Shown here: piece after piece, positions 1-9,208 of the stretch
Layout of the letters: each line of letters opens with the position of its first letter
Position numbering within the stretch: position 1 is the stretch's first letter
Source of the DNA: Pseudomonas koreensis
Lineage (GTDB): Bacteria > Pseudomonadota > Gammaproteobacteria > Pseudomonadales > Pseudomonadaceae
Length of the DNA: 64,000 bases
Assembly (NCBI RefSeq): GCF_025447595.1
Contig: NZ_JAOEJU010000004.1
Location: 186,001 to 250,000 of the forward strand
Direction of reading: 5' to 3'
Notes under the pieces: model-generated
Databases searched by the model: none
What the model was told of the DNA's origin: nothing
The model's input: the letters and a program-made list of their open reading frames with translations, nothing else
Made by a program: the position numbers and the translations under genes

Positions 1-47
1 TATAGTTATATACCGTCGCTGATGCTCGTGGCGTCTACCTGCTTTGA

Positions 48-1031
<984 letters not shown>

Positions 1032-1039
1032 GCCCCTGT

Positions 1040-1522
1040 CTACAGCACCTCGGTGACAGCAAACTGTTGCCGGGTGCCCGCCACCAGAATCTCCACCTCG
1101 TCACCCTCGAACTTGCCCAGCAGGCTTTTGCCCAGCGGCGAGCGCGGGGTGATGACGGTAATTGGCTGACCCACCACGTCGACTTTCAGGCCTGCCGCAT
1201 CCGGCGCCAGAAACAGCCATTGCTCGCGACCCTTTTCGTCTTCCAGACCCAGCAGGGCGCCGACTTCAATCCCTCGCTGATCGTCATACGCGCGCAGCGT
1301 CAGGTTCTGGCACAGCGCCAGTGACTGACGAATTTCCTCGACCCGTTTCGCCTGGCCCGCTGCCAGATACGACGCCTCAAGACCCAGGGTGTCGTACTTG
1401 TTTTCGGCGATGTTCTCTTCGTGGGTCGCGGTTTCGTAGGCGGTTTGCGCCGCGCGTTCGGCGATGTCGAGGTCGACGCGCAGCTTGTCGAGAATCAGTT
1501 GGTGAACCGTCTGTTTATTCAT
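1040..1522 (-). CDS. GreA/GreB-family transcription factor
   Basis: A 160-residue protein starting at MNKQTVHQL. The first ~75 residues are predicted to form the two-helix coiled coil of Gre factors (LILDKLRVDLDIAERAAQTA onward). The last ~70 form the FKBP-like domain that docks on RNA polymerase, with PRSPLGKSLLGKFEGDEVE as the typical signature. Gre factors enter the secondary channel and stimulate transcript cleavage or alter initiation. This is a divergent paralogue, not canonical GreA or GreB, so its exact activity is open. A longer frame reaches 1603 but has no ribosome-binding site and runs into the upstream gene. Confidence 0.8.
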   Translation of the reverse strand: MNKQTVHQLILDKLRVDLDIAERAAQTAYETATHEENIAENKYDTLGLEASYLAAGQAKRVEEIRQSLALCQNLTLRAYDDQRGIEVGALLGLEDEKGREQWLFLAPDAAGLKVDVVGQPITVITPRSPLGKSLLGKFEGDEVEILVAGTRQQFAVTEVL

Positions 1523-1524
1523 GA

Positions 1525-1932
1525 TCAATCGCAGAATTGCAGGACGTTGGCGCGGCTTTTTTCGCTCGGGGCCGTCTGATCCTGTTGCAGCCAGAACTGG
1601 CATTTGGGGTTCGACAGATTGCGCGTGCTGCCACGGGCCTGGTCCAGGCGCGCCTGTTGCTCGTTTTTGCGCAGGTTTTCTTCGTACTGCTCGAACAACG
1701 GGCTCTGCGGCGGAATGTCCGGTACCACTCGGACGGCGGGCGGGTTGGCCAGTTGCTGCACGGCCTGAGCAACCGGCGCCAATTGTTCATTGAAGAAAAA
1801 GCGTGAAGCGAGCCAGCACGTCAGCGCAATGGCCAGGAAACCCAGCCATAGACCCAGGGCAATGCTGCCGGTCAATTGCAGCGCGCTAAGCTGAACAGGC
1901 AAGGGGCGACGCGGGTTGGGACGATAGGGCAT
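1525..1932 (-). CDS. Small membrane protein of unknown function
   Basis: A 135-residue protein beginning MPYRPNPRRP, with AGGAGG 8 bp before that ATG. One transmembrane segment lies at about residues 19-43 (LTGSIALGLWLGFLAIALTC), preceded by a positively charged N-terminus, so the C-terminal part should be periplasmic. The C-terminal half is polar and Gln/Pro-rich and contains two cysteines (CQFW and QFCD). The stop is 2 bp from the start of the downstream Gre-like gene, so the two are probably co-transcribed. No family is recognised. Confidence 0.65.
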   Translation of the reverse strand: MPYRPNPRRPLPVQLSALQLTGSIALGLWLGFLAIALTCWLASRFFFNEQLAPVAQAVQQLANPPAVRVVPDIPPQSPLFEQYEENLRKNEQQARLDQARGSTRNLSNPKCQFWLQQDQTAPSEKSRANVLQFCD

Positions 1933-2056
1933 GGCTGCCTCCTGGCGGATGAATGCGGGCAAGTCGCGATTGTCGCACGAAGATTAATTGCCGTCGGCTC
2001 TTCTGCACGGAGACATTTATGCGGACAATCGGCGCTTTTGCCAACGGGAGCCTTGA

Positions 2057-3199
2057 ATGCCGGAACTGAACACCCGCTGGGACATTTTCTGCACGGTCGT
2101 CGATAACTACGGCGACATCGGCGTGACATGGCGCCTGGCCCGGCAACTGGTGAGCGAGCACGGCCTGGCGGTGCGGTTGTGGGTCGATGATCTGCGGGCA
2201 TTCGAGCGTATCTGCCCCGAAATCGACATCGGCCTCGATCAGCAATGGCAGCAGGGCGTCGAAGTCCGGCACTGGCCGGCCGAATGGAAGGAGGCGGAAG
2301 CGGCCGACGTGGTAATCGCCGCGTTTGCCTGCCAGTTGCCGAGCGTCTACATGGACGCCATGGCCGCTCGGGAGAAACCGCCGTTGTGGATGAACCTCGA
2401 CTACCTCAGCGCTGAAGACTGGGTGGTCGGTTGCCATGGTTTGCCTTCGGTGAAGTACAAGTCGGTGCAGAAGTACTTTTTCTTTCCGGGGTTCCTGCCG
2501 GGCACCGGCGGCTTGTTGCGTGAAAGCGGTTTGCTGGAGCGGCGTCAGCAGTTTCAGCAGGATCCCGAGGCGCAGCGACAATTCCTGCACGGTCTGGGGA
2601 TCGTTCCTGCGCCCGGTGCGCAGTTGATTTCGCTGTTTGCCTACGAGAATGCCGGACTCGCCAGCTGGCTGGATGTGCTGGCGGCGGACTCGACACCCAC
2701 TCATCTGCTGGTGCCGGAAGGGCGGATTCTCGGCGATGTCGCCCGTTGGCTCGGGGTCGAGTCGCTGGCGGTCGGAGCATTGCATGTACGCCAGTCGCTG
2801 ACTGTGCAGGTGCTGCCGTTCGTCCACCAGGATCAATACGATCAATTGCTCTGGTGCTGCGATTTCAACGCTGTGCGCGGTGAAGACTCCTTCGTCCGCG
2901 CACAATGGGCGGGGCGTCCGATGCTGTGGCACATCTATCAGCAGGACGAAGATATCCATCTGGACAAGCTCGATGCCTTTCTGGCGCTGTACACAAAAGG
3001 TCTTTCGCCAGCGGCAGCCGAAGCGATGAACGGTCTTTGGCGCGCTTGGAGCGCCGGGCAACCTATTGGAGAACAATGGCTTGAAGCCCGTAAACACTGG
3101 CCGCAACTGCAGGAAAACGCCCGGACGTGGTGTCTGGAACAGGCCTTGCAGGCGGATCTTGCGACGGCGCTGGTACAGTTTTACCGAAATTGGATATGA
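2057..3199 (+). CDS. earP: EarP, EF-P arginine rhamnosyltransferase
   Basis: A 380-residue GT-B-fold glycosyltransferase that transfers rhamnose from dTDP-rhamnose to Arg32 of elongation factor P. The N-terminal signature VVDNYGDIGVTWRLARQL (residues 14-31) carries the two aspartates (D16 and D20 here) known as essential in EarP proteins. The C-terminal half has the NAVRGEDSFVRAQWAG nucleotide-sugar signature. It sits directly upstream of efp, as in other pseudomonads and beta-proteobacteria. GGGAG precedes the ATG. The dTDP-rhamnose genes (rmlBDAC) are not in the window. Confidence 0.95.
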   Translation: MPELNTRWDIFCTVVDNYGDIGVTWRLARQLVSEHGLAVRLWVDDLRAFERICPEIDIGLDQQWQQGVEVRHWPAEWKEAEAADVVIAAFACQLPSVYMDAMAAREKPPLWMNLDYLSAEDWVVGCHGLPSVKYKSVQKYFFFPGFLPGTGGLLRESGLLERRQQFQQDPEAQRQFLHGLGIVPAPGAQLISLFAYENAGLASWLDVLAADSTPTHLLVPEGRILGDVARWLGVESLAVGALHVRQSLTVQVLPFVHQDQYDQLLWCCDFNAVRGEDSFVRAQWAGRPMLWHIYQQDEDIHLDKLDAFLALYTKGLSPAAAEAMNGLWRAWSAGQPIGEQWLEARKHWPQLQENARTWCLEQALQADLATALVQFYRNWI

Positions 3200-3200
3200 T
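3171..3200 (+). promoter_or_regulatory. Predicted sigma-70 promoter of efp
   Basis: TATGAT at 3195-3200 with TGGTAC at 3171-3176, 18-bp spacing. It overlaps the last codons of earP, so efp can be transcribed at a higher level than earP. The leader that follows contains a near-perfect 12-bp inverted repeat (3184-3195 with 3227-3238). Confidence 0.45.
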
Positions 3201-3247
3201 ACGCGGCCTAGATTTTTGTAAATCCCATCCAAATTCGGATATTCGCA

Positions 3248-3817
3248 ATGAAAACTGGTAAAGAACTCAAACCCGGTACAGTGATCCGTATCGACAACGA
3301 TCCTTGGCTGGTTCAGAAAGCTGAATTCACCAAGTCGGGCCGTAACAGCGCGATCATGAAGACCAAGCTGAAGAACCTGCTGACCGGTTACAAGACCGAA
3401 ACCGTTTACGGTGCGGACGACAAGCTGGACGACGTGATCCTGGATCGCAAAGAAGCGACCCTGTCCTTCATCAGCGGTGACACCTACACGTTCATGGACA
3501 CCACTGACTACACCATGTACGAGCTGAACGCTGAAGACATCGAAAGCGTTCTGCCATTCGTGGAAGAAGGCATGACCGACGTTTGCGAAGCCGTGTTCTT
3601 CGAAGAGCGTCTGGTTTCCGTAGAGCTGCCGACCACCATCGTGCGTCAGGTTGACTACACCGAAGGTTCCGCTCGCGGCGACACTTCCGGCAAGGTGATG
3701 AAGCCTGCCAAACTGAAGAACGGTACCGAGCTGTCGGTTGCTGACTTCATCGAAATCGGCGACATGATCGAGATCGATACCCGCGAAGGCGGTTCCTACA
3801 AAGGCCGTGCCAAATAA
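3248..3817 (+). CDS. efp: Elongation factor P
   Basis: Full-length 189-residue EF-P, which enters the ribosomal E site and rescues ribosomes stalled at polyproline. The loop that is modified reads [14 protein letters not shown] and places an arginine at position 32 instead of the lysine of E. coli. This is the form rhamnosylated by EarP, encoded just upstream, and not the lysine form modified by EpmA/EpmB. The three beta-barrel domains are intact, ending GGSYKGRAK. The Shine-Dalgarno is weak (GGAT). An intrinsic terminator follows 23 bp after the stop. Confidence 0.98.
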   Translation: MKTGKELKPGTVIRIDNDPWLVQKAEFTKSGRNSAIMKTKLKNLLTGYKTETVYGADDKLDDVILDRKEATLSFISGDTYTFMDTTDYTMYELNAEDIESVLPFVEEGMTDVCEAVFFEERLVSVELPTTIVRQVDYTEGSARGDTSGKVMKPAKLKNGTELSVADFIEIGDMIEIDTREGGSYKGRAK

Positions 3818-3840
3818 GCACTGCTTTTTGCGGAAAGAAA

Positions 3841-3868
3841 AAGCCCGACCATTGAGTCGGGCTTTTTT
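3841..3868 (+). terminator. Rho-independent terminator after efp
   Basis: Perfect 8-bp stem AGCCCGAC/GTCGGGCT (3842-3849 with 3856-3863) and a 6-nt loop, followed by a T-run. It probably works in both directions, since the convergent esterase gene ends 15 bp beyond it. Confidence 0.9.
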
Positions 3869-3882
3869 GTGCCTGATGAAAA

Positions 3883-4902
3883 TTACTGCTTCAGGTGCTG
3901 TTTCAGTTCTTCCGAGGCCTGCAACATCGCCGAGCGCACCGCCGGTACCTGGCTGACCACGTTGAGCAAACCGTAGTCGTGGATCATGCCGTTGTAGCGC
4001 ACCGAGGTCACCGGCACACCGGCTTCGTCGAGTTTGCGGGCGTAGGCTTCACCTTCGTCACGCAGCACGTCGGCCCCGGCGGTCTGCACCAGTGCAGGCG
4101 GCAGACCTTTCAATTGCGCGGTCGTGGCCCGCAACGGCGAGGCGTAGATCTCGTTCCGCTGGTTGGCGTCGGTGGTGTAGTTGTCCCAGAACCACTTCAT
4201 CATGTTGCGGGTGAGGAAGTGCCCCTCGGCGTACTGGTTATACGAACCGGTGTCGAAATTGGCATCGGTCACTGGCCACAGCAGCACCTGGAACTTGATC
4301 GCCGGGGTGCCTTTGTCTTTGGCCATCAAGGCGACGACCGCCGCCATATTGCCGCCGACGCTGTTGCCCGCCACCGCCAGACGCTTGCCGTCGACGTTGA
4401 TCTCTTTGCCGTGTTCGGCCACCCATTTGGTCGCGGCGTAAGCCTGGTTGATCGCCACCGGGTAATGCGCTTCCGGCGAAGGGGTGTAGTTGACGAACAC
4501 CGCCGCCGCGCCCGATCCGACCACCAGATCCCGCACCAGACGTTCGTGGGTCGGGAAATCCCCCAGCACCCAGCCGCCGCCGTGGAAGAACATGAACACC
4601 GGCAGCTCGCCCTTGACCCCGGCAGGCCGGACGATGGTCAGGCTCAACGGTTGGCCATCGACCTGGATGGTCTTCTCACTGACGTCCGCTTTGGGCAGCG
4701 TCAGTTTGACCCCGGACTGCGCGCCCGTCAGCACGGCGCGGGCATCCTTGGGTGTCAGCTGTTCCATCGGTTTGCCGGTGCCGGCATTCAACACATCGAG
4801 GAACGCCTGGGTGTTGTGTTCAACCTCCCCGGCGAATGCGCTGTGGATGGACAGGGCGAGAAGGGTACCGGTCAAGACTTTGCTGAAAGTGTTCATGTTC
4901 AT
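3883..4902 (-). CDS. Secreted alpha/beta hydrolase (HSL/acetyl-esterase family)
   Basis: A 339-residue serine esterase of the hormone-sensitive-lipase group. A clear signal peptide (residues 1-24, MNMNTFSKVLTGTLLALSIH then SAFA) predicts export. The oxyanion-hole motif HGGGWVLGD lies near residue 107 and the nucleophile elbow GNSVGG near residue 180. An Asp (ADVLRDEGEAYA) and a His (GMIHDYG) complete the triad. Natural substrate is unknown; such enzymes cleave short-chain esters. It sits 27 bp downstream of ohr on the same strand and could be co-transcribed with it. Confidence 0.85.
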   Translation of the reverse strand: MNMNTFSKVLTGTLLALSIHSAFAGEVEHNTQAFLDVLNAGTGKPMEQLTPKDARAVLTGAQSGVKLTLPKADVSEKTIQVDGQPLSLTIVRPAGVKGELPVFMFFHGGGWVLGDFPTHERLVRDLVVGSGAAAVFVNYTPSPEAHYPVAINQAYAATKWVAEHGKEINVDGKRLAVAGNSVGGNMAAVVALMAKDKGTPAIKFQVLLWPVTDANFDTGSYNQYAEGHFLTRNMMKWFWDNYTTDANQRNEIYASPLRATTAQLKGLPPALVQTAGADVLRDEGEAYARKLDEAGVPVTSVRYNGMIHDYGLLNVVSQVPAVRSAMLQASEELKQHLKQ

Positions 4903-4929
4903 TTCCTGTACGGGCCTGAGTGTCAGTGA

Positions 4930-5349
4930 TTACACGGTGACGTGCAGACGCACATCGACATTGCCGCGAGTGGCGTTGGAGTACGGGCAGACCTGGTGGG
5001 CAGCGTCGACCAGGCTTTGTGCATCAGCCTGTTCCAGGCCCGGCAGACTGATGTGCAGGTCGATGTCCAGACCGAAACCGCCAGGAATCTGACCGATGCC
5101 GACGTGAGCAGTGATCGACGCGTCGTCCGGGATTTTGCGTTTGGTCTGGCTGGCAACGAATTTCAGCGCGCCGATGAAGCAGGCCGAGTAGCCGGCGGCA
5201 AACAGTTGCTCAGGGTTGGTAGCCGCGCCGCCGGCACCGCCGAGTTCTTTCGGGGTGGCCAGTTTGACGTCGAGGATGTTGTCGCTGGATATCGCACGAC
5301 CGTCACGGCCGCCAGTGGAGGTTGCGATTGCGGTATAGAGAGTTTGCAT
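4930..5349 (-). CDS. ohr: Ohr organic hydroperoxide reductase (OsmC family)
   Basis: A 139-residue OsmC/Ohr protein. Both redox cysteines are present, in AAGYSACFIGAL (peroxidatic) and HQVCPYSNATRGN (resolving). The sequence MQTLYTAIATSTGGRDG is the typical Ohr N-terminus. Ohr is a thiol peroxidase for lipid and organic hydroperoxides, recycled by lipoyl proteins. It lies downstream of its repressor gene ohrR, with a 271-bp AT-rich region between them that holds inverted repeats likely to be OhrR sites. Confidence 0.95.
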   Translation of the reverse strand: MQTLYTAIATSTGGRDGRAISSDNILDVKLATPKELGGAGGAATNPEQLFAAGYSACFIGALKFVASQTKRKIPDDASITAHVGIGQIPGGFGLDIDLHISLPGLEQADAQSLVDAAHQVCPYSNATRGNVDVRLHVTV

Positions 5350-5374
5350 GGTGTGAGCCTCATCAAGTGTGGTT

Positions 5375-5443
5375 TGTTGCGCTAATTATTTGCGCGCTAA
5401 CTAGGTGCGAAGTAAATGTACTGCGCAAATATTTAGCGCGCAA
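5375..5443. promoter_or_regulatory. Candidate OhrR operator region of ohr
   Basis: The 5350-5620 gap between ohrR and ohr holds facing repeats: TTGCGCGCTA at 5390-5399 is the exact reverse complement of TAGCGCGCAA at 5434-5443. Shorter variants lie next to each (TTGCGCTAAT at 5377-5386, TGCGCAAATA at 5422-5431). They sit 25-95 bp before the ohr start, where a repressor would cover the promoter. The rest of the gap (5444-5620) is AT-rich and contains no gene I can support. Assignment to OhrR is by position and symmetry only. Confidence 0.6.
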
Positions 5444-5620
5444 GACAAATTTTTGAAGAAAGCTGAAATCTGCACTTGGATCGGGCGGATTCGTGATCTC
5501 AAGCTTTTGATATAGAAGGTTTTTTTAACGTAAAACGAGAGAAAAAAATTTCGGGGATAAGCGGGGACGGTGCGATTTGCCTGCAGGCGCAAGGCTGCGC
5601 CCACAGGAAAGGGGGGAGTC

Positions 5621-6085
5621 TTAAGCGAGGCTGTCCTGCAAATGACCACGCAAGGCCTGCAACTCGGCTTGCAGATTTTGCAGGCGCTCCAGCGTAAAGC
5701 CACTGGCCCCCAGGATGCATTGCGGAACGGTTCGGGCCTTGTCTTTCAAGGCGCGTCCCTGGGCAGTCAGTTCAACGATCACCACGCGCTCATCCTCACG
5801 GCTGCGGGTTCGGCTGAGCAAGCCTTCACCTTCCAGCCGCTTGAGCAGCGGGGTCAGCGAGCCAGGATCGGTCAGCAGGCGCGTGCTGATTTCTCCGACG
5901 GTCAAACCATCCTTCTCCCACAGCACCATCATCGCCAGGTATTGCGGATACGTCAGGCCAAGCGCTTGCAACAGCGGCTTGTAGACCTTGGTCATCATCA
6001 GCGAAGTGGAATGCAGGGCGAAGCAGGCCTGATTGTCGAGCAGCAGGTCTTCGCAGTGATCGGTGGTGTCGCGGTCGGTGGTCAT
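5621..6085 (-). CDS. ohrR: OhrR, MarR-family organic peroxide sensor
   Basis: A 154-residue MarR protein, started at MTTDRDTT; an upstream extension to 6208 would overlap the neighbouring promoter region. The reactive cysteine of one-Cys OhrR proteins is present near the N-terminus (LLLDNQACFALHSTSL, C21), followed by the YPQYLAMMVLWEKDGLTV signature and the winged-helix DNA-binding segment. Oxidation of the cysteine by organic hydroperoxides releases the repressor from the ohr promoter. It is encoded upstream of ohr on the same strand. Confidence 0.9.
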   Translation of the reverse strand: MTTDRDTTDHCEDLLLDNQACFALHSTSLMMTKVYKPLLQALGLTYPQYLAMMVLWEKDGLTVGEISTRLLTDPGSLTPLLKRLEGEGLLSRTRSREDERVVIVELTAQGRALKDKARTVPQCILGASGFTLERLQNLQAELQALRGHLQDSLA

Positions 6086-6168
6086 GTCGGTGCCTTGAAC
6101 GGTGATGCAGATGAATCTAGCGCTCGAATCTTTAATGCGCCAGACAATTGTGCCCGGTGGCGAATCGG

Positions 6169-7125
6169 TCAGTGCCGGCCCAACTCTCGTTGCAGGGCCA
6201 GATCCCACGGCGGCACGGGGCTGAACCGGGTCTTGAGGTATTCCAGCAGCAAGCGGCTGCGGGAGCTGGCCTGTTGCTCCAGTCGCAAAGCATAGATGCC
6301 GGTGCTTTCCGGTTTTGGCAGACCGTTTTCACAGAACAGCGGCAGCAACTCGCCACGCAGAAGGTATTCGCTGGCCAGCCAGGTCGGCAAATGCGCGATC
6401 CCGAGTCCTGCGAGTGCACCGCAAACCAACGCCTCTGCATTGTTGGCGCTCATGCGCACCCGCGCCGGACGGTGCAATTGCATCTGCCCGTTCTGTTCGA
6501 ACCGCCAGGCGAAGGGCGGGGCGAGGCCGTCCCAATCGAGGCCGTCATGCTCGCTCAATTGCGCGGGCTCGCTCGGCACGCCCCGGCGCTTGAGATAGTC
6601 GGGGCTGGCGCAGGCGATGCGCACCATGCTCGCCAACGGTGTGGCGACCAACCGGGTGTCAGCCATTTGCCCTGCGCGCAACACGAGATCGACCTTGCCC
6701 AGGTTCGAGCCGTCCATATCGACAAAGCTGTCGATCAGATGCAGTTGCACATCCAGCCCCGGATACAGCACCAGAAAATCAGCAATCACCGGCGCCAGAT
6801 GCCGACGCCCGAATGCTGCCGGCGCATCCACCCGAATCAGACCTTCCGGCGCGCTGCTCAGGGAAACCGCTTCGGCCCGGGCCAGTTGCAACTCCGCGAC
6901 GATACGCCGCGCCCGTTCGGCAAACGCCAGACCCGCCGGCGTGGCGCGCACCGCGTGAGTACTGCGGATGAATAACTGGCTGCCGACAGCGCTTTCCAGA
7001 CTGTCGATGCGCCGGGCAACGGCGGATGGCGTCAGCGGGTGTCGACGCGAAGCTGCAGAAAAACTGCCGCTCTCCAGCACGTCGAGAAACAGCCCGAGTT
7101 GTTCGGTCAATTGATTGGGATTCAT
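6169..7125 (-). CDS. LysR-family transcriptional regulator
   Basis: A 318-residue LysR regulator. The N-terminal helix-turn-helix (residues ~8-65) contains ASRRHPLTPSAVARRIDSLE, in which proline and histidine depart from the usual spacing. The effector domain follows (LIRVDAPAAFGRRHLAPVIADF). It belongs to the large CrgA/DmlR-like group. It is divergent from the TauE/SafE exporter gene 97 bp away and may control it; this is inferred from position only. Confidence 0.85.
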   Translation of the reverse strand: MNPNQLTEQLGLFLDVLESGSFSAASRRHPLTPSAVARRIDSLESAVGSQLFIRSTHAVRATPAGLAFAERARRIVAELQLARAEAVSLSSAPEGLIRVDAPAAFGRRHLAPVIADFLVLYPGLDVQLHLIDSFVDMDGSNLGKVDLVLRAGQMADTRLVATPLASMVRIACASPDYLKRRGVPSEPAQLSEHDGLDWDGLAPPFAWRFEQNGQMQLHRPARVRMSANNAEALVCGALAGLGIAHLPTWLASEYLLRGELLPLFCENGLPKPESTGIYALRLEQQASSRSRLLLEYLKTRFSPVPPWDLALQRELGRH

Positions 7126-7222
7126 GAATCAGTTCAGTGCCTATGCGGATTTGGCACAGCCATTGTGCGTTGCTGTGCGTTTCCGTGCCAGTGCCGACTG
7201 CGTAGGATGGATCGCCTGACGT

Positions 7223-7987
7223 ATGAGGAATTCTGCTGTGATCGAGTTTTTGCTGTACCTGTTGTTTGGCGCCGCCCTTGGCACTCTGGGTGGGATATTC
7301 GGCATCGGTGGCGGCTTGATCGCCATTCCGCTGCTGGGCGTGTGGTTCGGGCTCGATCAGCAGATCGCCCAAGGCACGGCGCTGGTGATGGTGGTGCCGA
7401 ACGTGATGCTGGCGCTGTGGCGTTATCACCAGCGCAATCGCATCGAACTCCGGCATGCGTTGCCGCTGGCGGTGATGGGATTCTGCTTTGCGTGGATCGG
7501 CTCGATCTGGGCCGTGGGCATCGATGCGCAAACCATGCGCATCGGCTTTGTCGCATTCCTCGTGGCGTTGTCGGCCTATAACCTGGTGCGCATGTTTGGC
7601 GCGCGCCCGTCGGCGACTTCCGAGATGCGTTATTCATGGCCGTGGCTGGGCGTGCTCGGTGCAGCGTCGGGCACCATGGGCGGTTTGTTCGGTGTCGGCG
7701 GGGCGGTGGTGGCGACGCCGGTGCTGACCAGCCTGTTCGGCACGACTCAGGTGGTTGCTCAAGGCCTGTCGCTGGCGCTGGCATTGCCGAGCACCGGTGT
7801 CACGCTGGTGACTTACGCGGTGCACCACGAAGTGGACTGGATGATCGGTCTGCCGCTGGCTATCGGCGGTCTTGCGAGCATCAGCTGGGGCGTGAAAGTA
7901 GCCCACGCGATGCCGGAAAAACTCCTGCGCGGGCTGTTCTGCGGGTTCCTGGTGCTGTGCGCGGTGATGCTCGCCTTTAAAGTTTGA
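7223..7987 (+). CDS. TauE/SafE-family sulfite/anion exporter
   Basis: A 254-residue inner-membrane protein with about seven or eight hydrophobic segments. The duplicated TauE motif is visible as GTLGGIFGIGGGLIAIPLL near the start and GTMGGLFGVGGAVVATPVL in the middle. Family members export sulfite, sulfoacetate or other organosulfur anions. A GTG at 7238, with AGGA 9 bp upstream, is as likely a start as the ATG at 7223. The gene is flanked by LysR genes on both sides and overlaps the tail of the downstream one by 11 bp. Confidence 0.85.
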   Translation: MRNSAVIEFLLYLLFGAALGTLGGIFGIGGGLIAIPLLGVWFGLDQQIAQGTALVMVVPNVMLALWRYHQRNRIELRHALPLAVMGFCFAWIGSIWAVGIDAQTMRIGFVAFLVALSAYNLVRMFGARPSATSEMRYSWPWLGVLGAASGTMGGLFGVGGAVVATPVLTSLFGTTQVVAQGLSLALALPSTGVTLVTYAVHHEVDWMIGLPLAIGGLASISWGVKVAHAMPEKLLRGLFCGFLVLCAVMLAFKV

Positions 7988-8858
7988 AGCCTTCGACGAT
8001 GTGCTCGGCCAGGCATTCGGTGATCGGCGACGGATTGTTGAGGTTGCGGATCAGCATGATGCTGGCCTCGGGCAACAGCGGCAGATCTTCGGCGGCCCCG
8101 AGAATGCGCAGGTCCGGGGTGATCAGGCTTTCCAGTTGCGCGGTGATCGCCAGACCCGCGCTCACCACCGCCATCAACGCCGACAGGCTGGTGCTGTTGT
8201 AGGCAATCCGGTATTCACGGCCCATGGCGTCCAGCGCATTGCAGGCCCACAGGCGACAGAAGCAATCACTGTTGAACATCGCCAGCGGCAACGGCGTCTG
8301 TTCGTGGGCGCTGAAATTCTGCGCCTCGGCCCAGACGAAACGCTCCTTGCGCAGCAGTTGGCCAATCTCGTTGCCCGGCTCGCGGGTGACGATCGACAAA
8401 TCCAGGTCCGTGCGTTGCAGCAACTGTTTGGTCGACTCGCAATGCACTTCGATCTGGATCAGCGGATAGAACTGGGCGAAGCGTGACAGGATCCCCGGTA
8501 GAAACCGCATCACGTAATCGTCTGGCGTGCCGATCCGCACCGTGCCGACCATGTGCGGCTCGCGCAGGGTGTTGAACACCTCGCTATGCAACTTCAGGAT
8601 GCGCCGCGCGTAGCCGAGCAACACCTGCCCTTCGGCGGTGAGGCGCACCTGACGCCCGTCGCGTTCGAACAACTGGCGCTGCAACACGTCCTCTTCCAGA
8701 CGCTTCATCTGCATGCTCACCGCCGACTGGGTGCGGTTGACCATTTCGCCAGCGCGGGTGAAACCGCCCTGATCGGCAATCGCGACAAAGGTGCGAAGGA
8801 CATCGGTATCGATACTGGGGTACGCCGACAATTGATGAATCTCCGTGATGCATGCCAT
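7977..8858 (-). CDS. LysR-family transcriptional regulator (LrhA/HexA-like)
   Basis: A 293-residue LysR regulator from MACITEIHQL. The HTH (VLRTFVAIADQGGFTRAGEM then VNRTQSAVSMQMKRLEE) is canonical and close to the LrhA/PecT group, with effector domain signatures TVRIGTPDDYVMRFLPGIL and GLAITAQLESLI. The reading frame is open to 8927, but that extension overlaps the promoter of the divergent DUF1127 gene. Targets cannot be told from the sequence. It overlaps tail-to-tail with the exporter gene by 11 bp. Confidence 0.85.
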   Translation of the reverse strand: MACITEIHQLSAYPSIDTDVLRTFVAIADQGGFTRAGEMVNRTQSAVSMQMKRLEEDVLQRQLFERDGRQVRLTAEGQVLLGYARRILKLHSEVFNTLREPHMVGTVRIGTPDDYVMRFLPGILSRFAQFYPLIQIEVHCESTKQLLQRTDLDLSIVTREPGNEIGQLLRKERFVWAEAQNFSAHEQTPLPLAMFNSDCFCRLWACNALDAMGREYRIAYNSTSLSALMAVVSAGLAITAQLESLITPDLRILGAAEDLPLLPEASIMLIRNLNNPSPITECLAEHIVEGFKL

Positions 8859-8928
8859 CAGAAACATTCGTTGGATTGATCGTAGCGCCAGCGCGAGACT
8901 TGAGCCATCCCTAAAGGAGGGCAACACG

Positions 8929-9144
8929 ATGAAAGGTCAGAAAGAGTATGTAACCGAAGCCGGGCATTCGATCCACGTGGTATCCGATCTGCTGCACAAA
9001 TTTACCCGCTGGTACGAACTTCACCGCGAACGCGAGTTGCTTGCCAGTCTGAGCGACGAAGCGTTGAAGGACATCGGGGTCAGTCGTGCCGATGTCGAAC
9101 ATGAGTCGGTGCGGCCGTTCTGGGACGATCCGATGCATAAATGA
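8929..9144 (+). CDS. Small DUF1127 protein
   Basis: A 71-residue protein beginning MKGQKEYVTEAG, with a strong AAAGGAGG ribosome-binding site 8 bp upstream. The C-terminal half carries the DUF1127 (YjiS-like) motif: WYELHRERELLASLSDEAL followed by KDIGVSRADVE. In other proteobacteria small DUF1127 proteins bind RNA or modulate phosphate and stress metabolism, but this one is not characterised. It is a stand-alone gene divergent from a LysR regulator. Confidence 0.8.
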   Translation: MKGQKEYVTEAGHSIHVVSDLLHKFTRWYELHRERELLASLSDEALKDIGVSRADVEHESVRPFWDDPMHK

Positions 9145-9208
9145 TGAGGCCATCGCTACACAAACCCCTTTGTAGTGAGGTAGGTTGCGAGCAGACATGG
9201 AGGTACAC

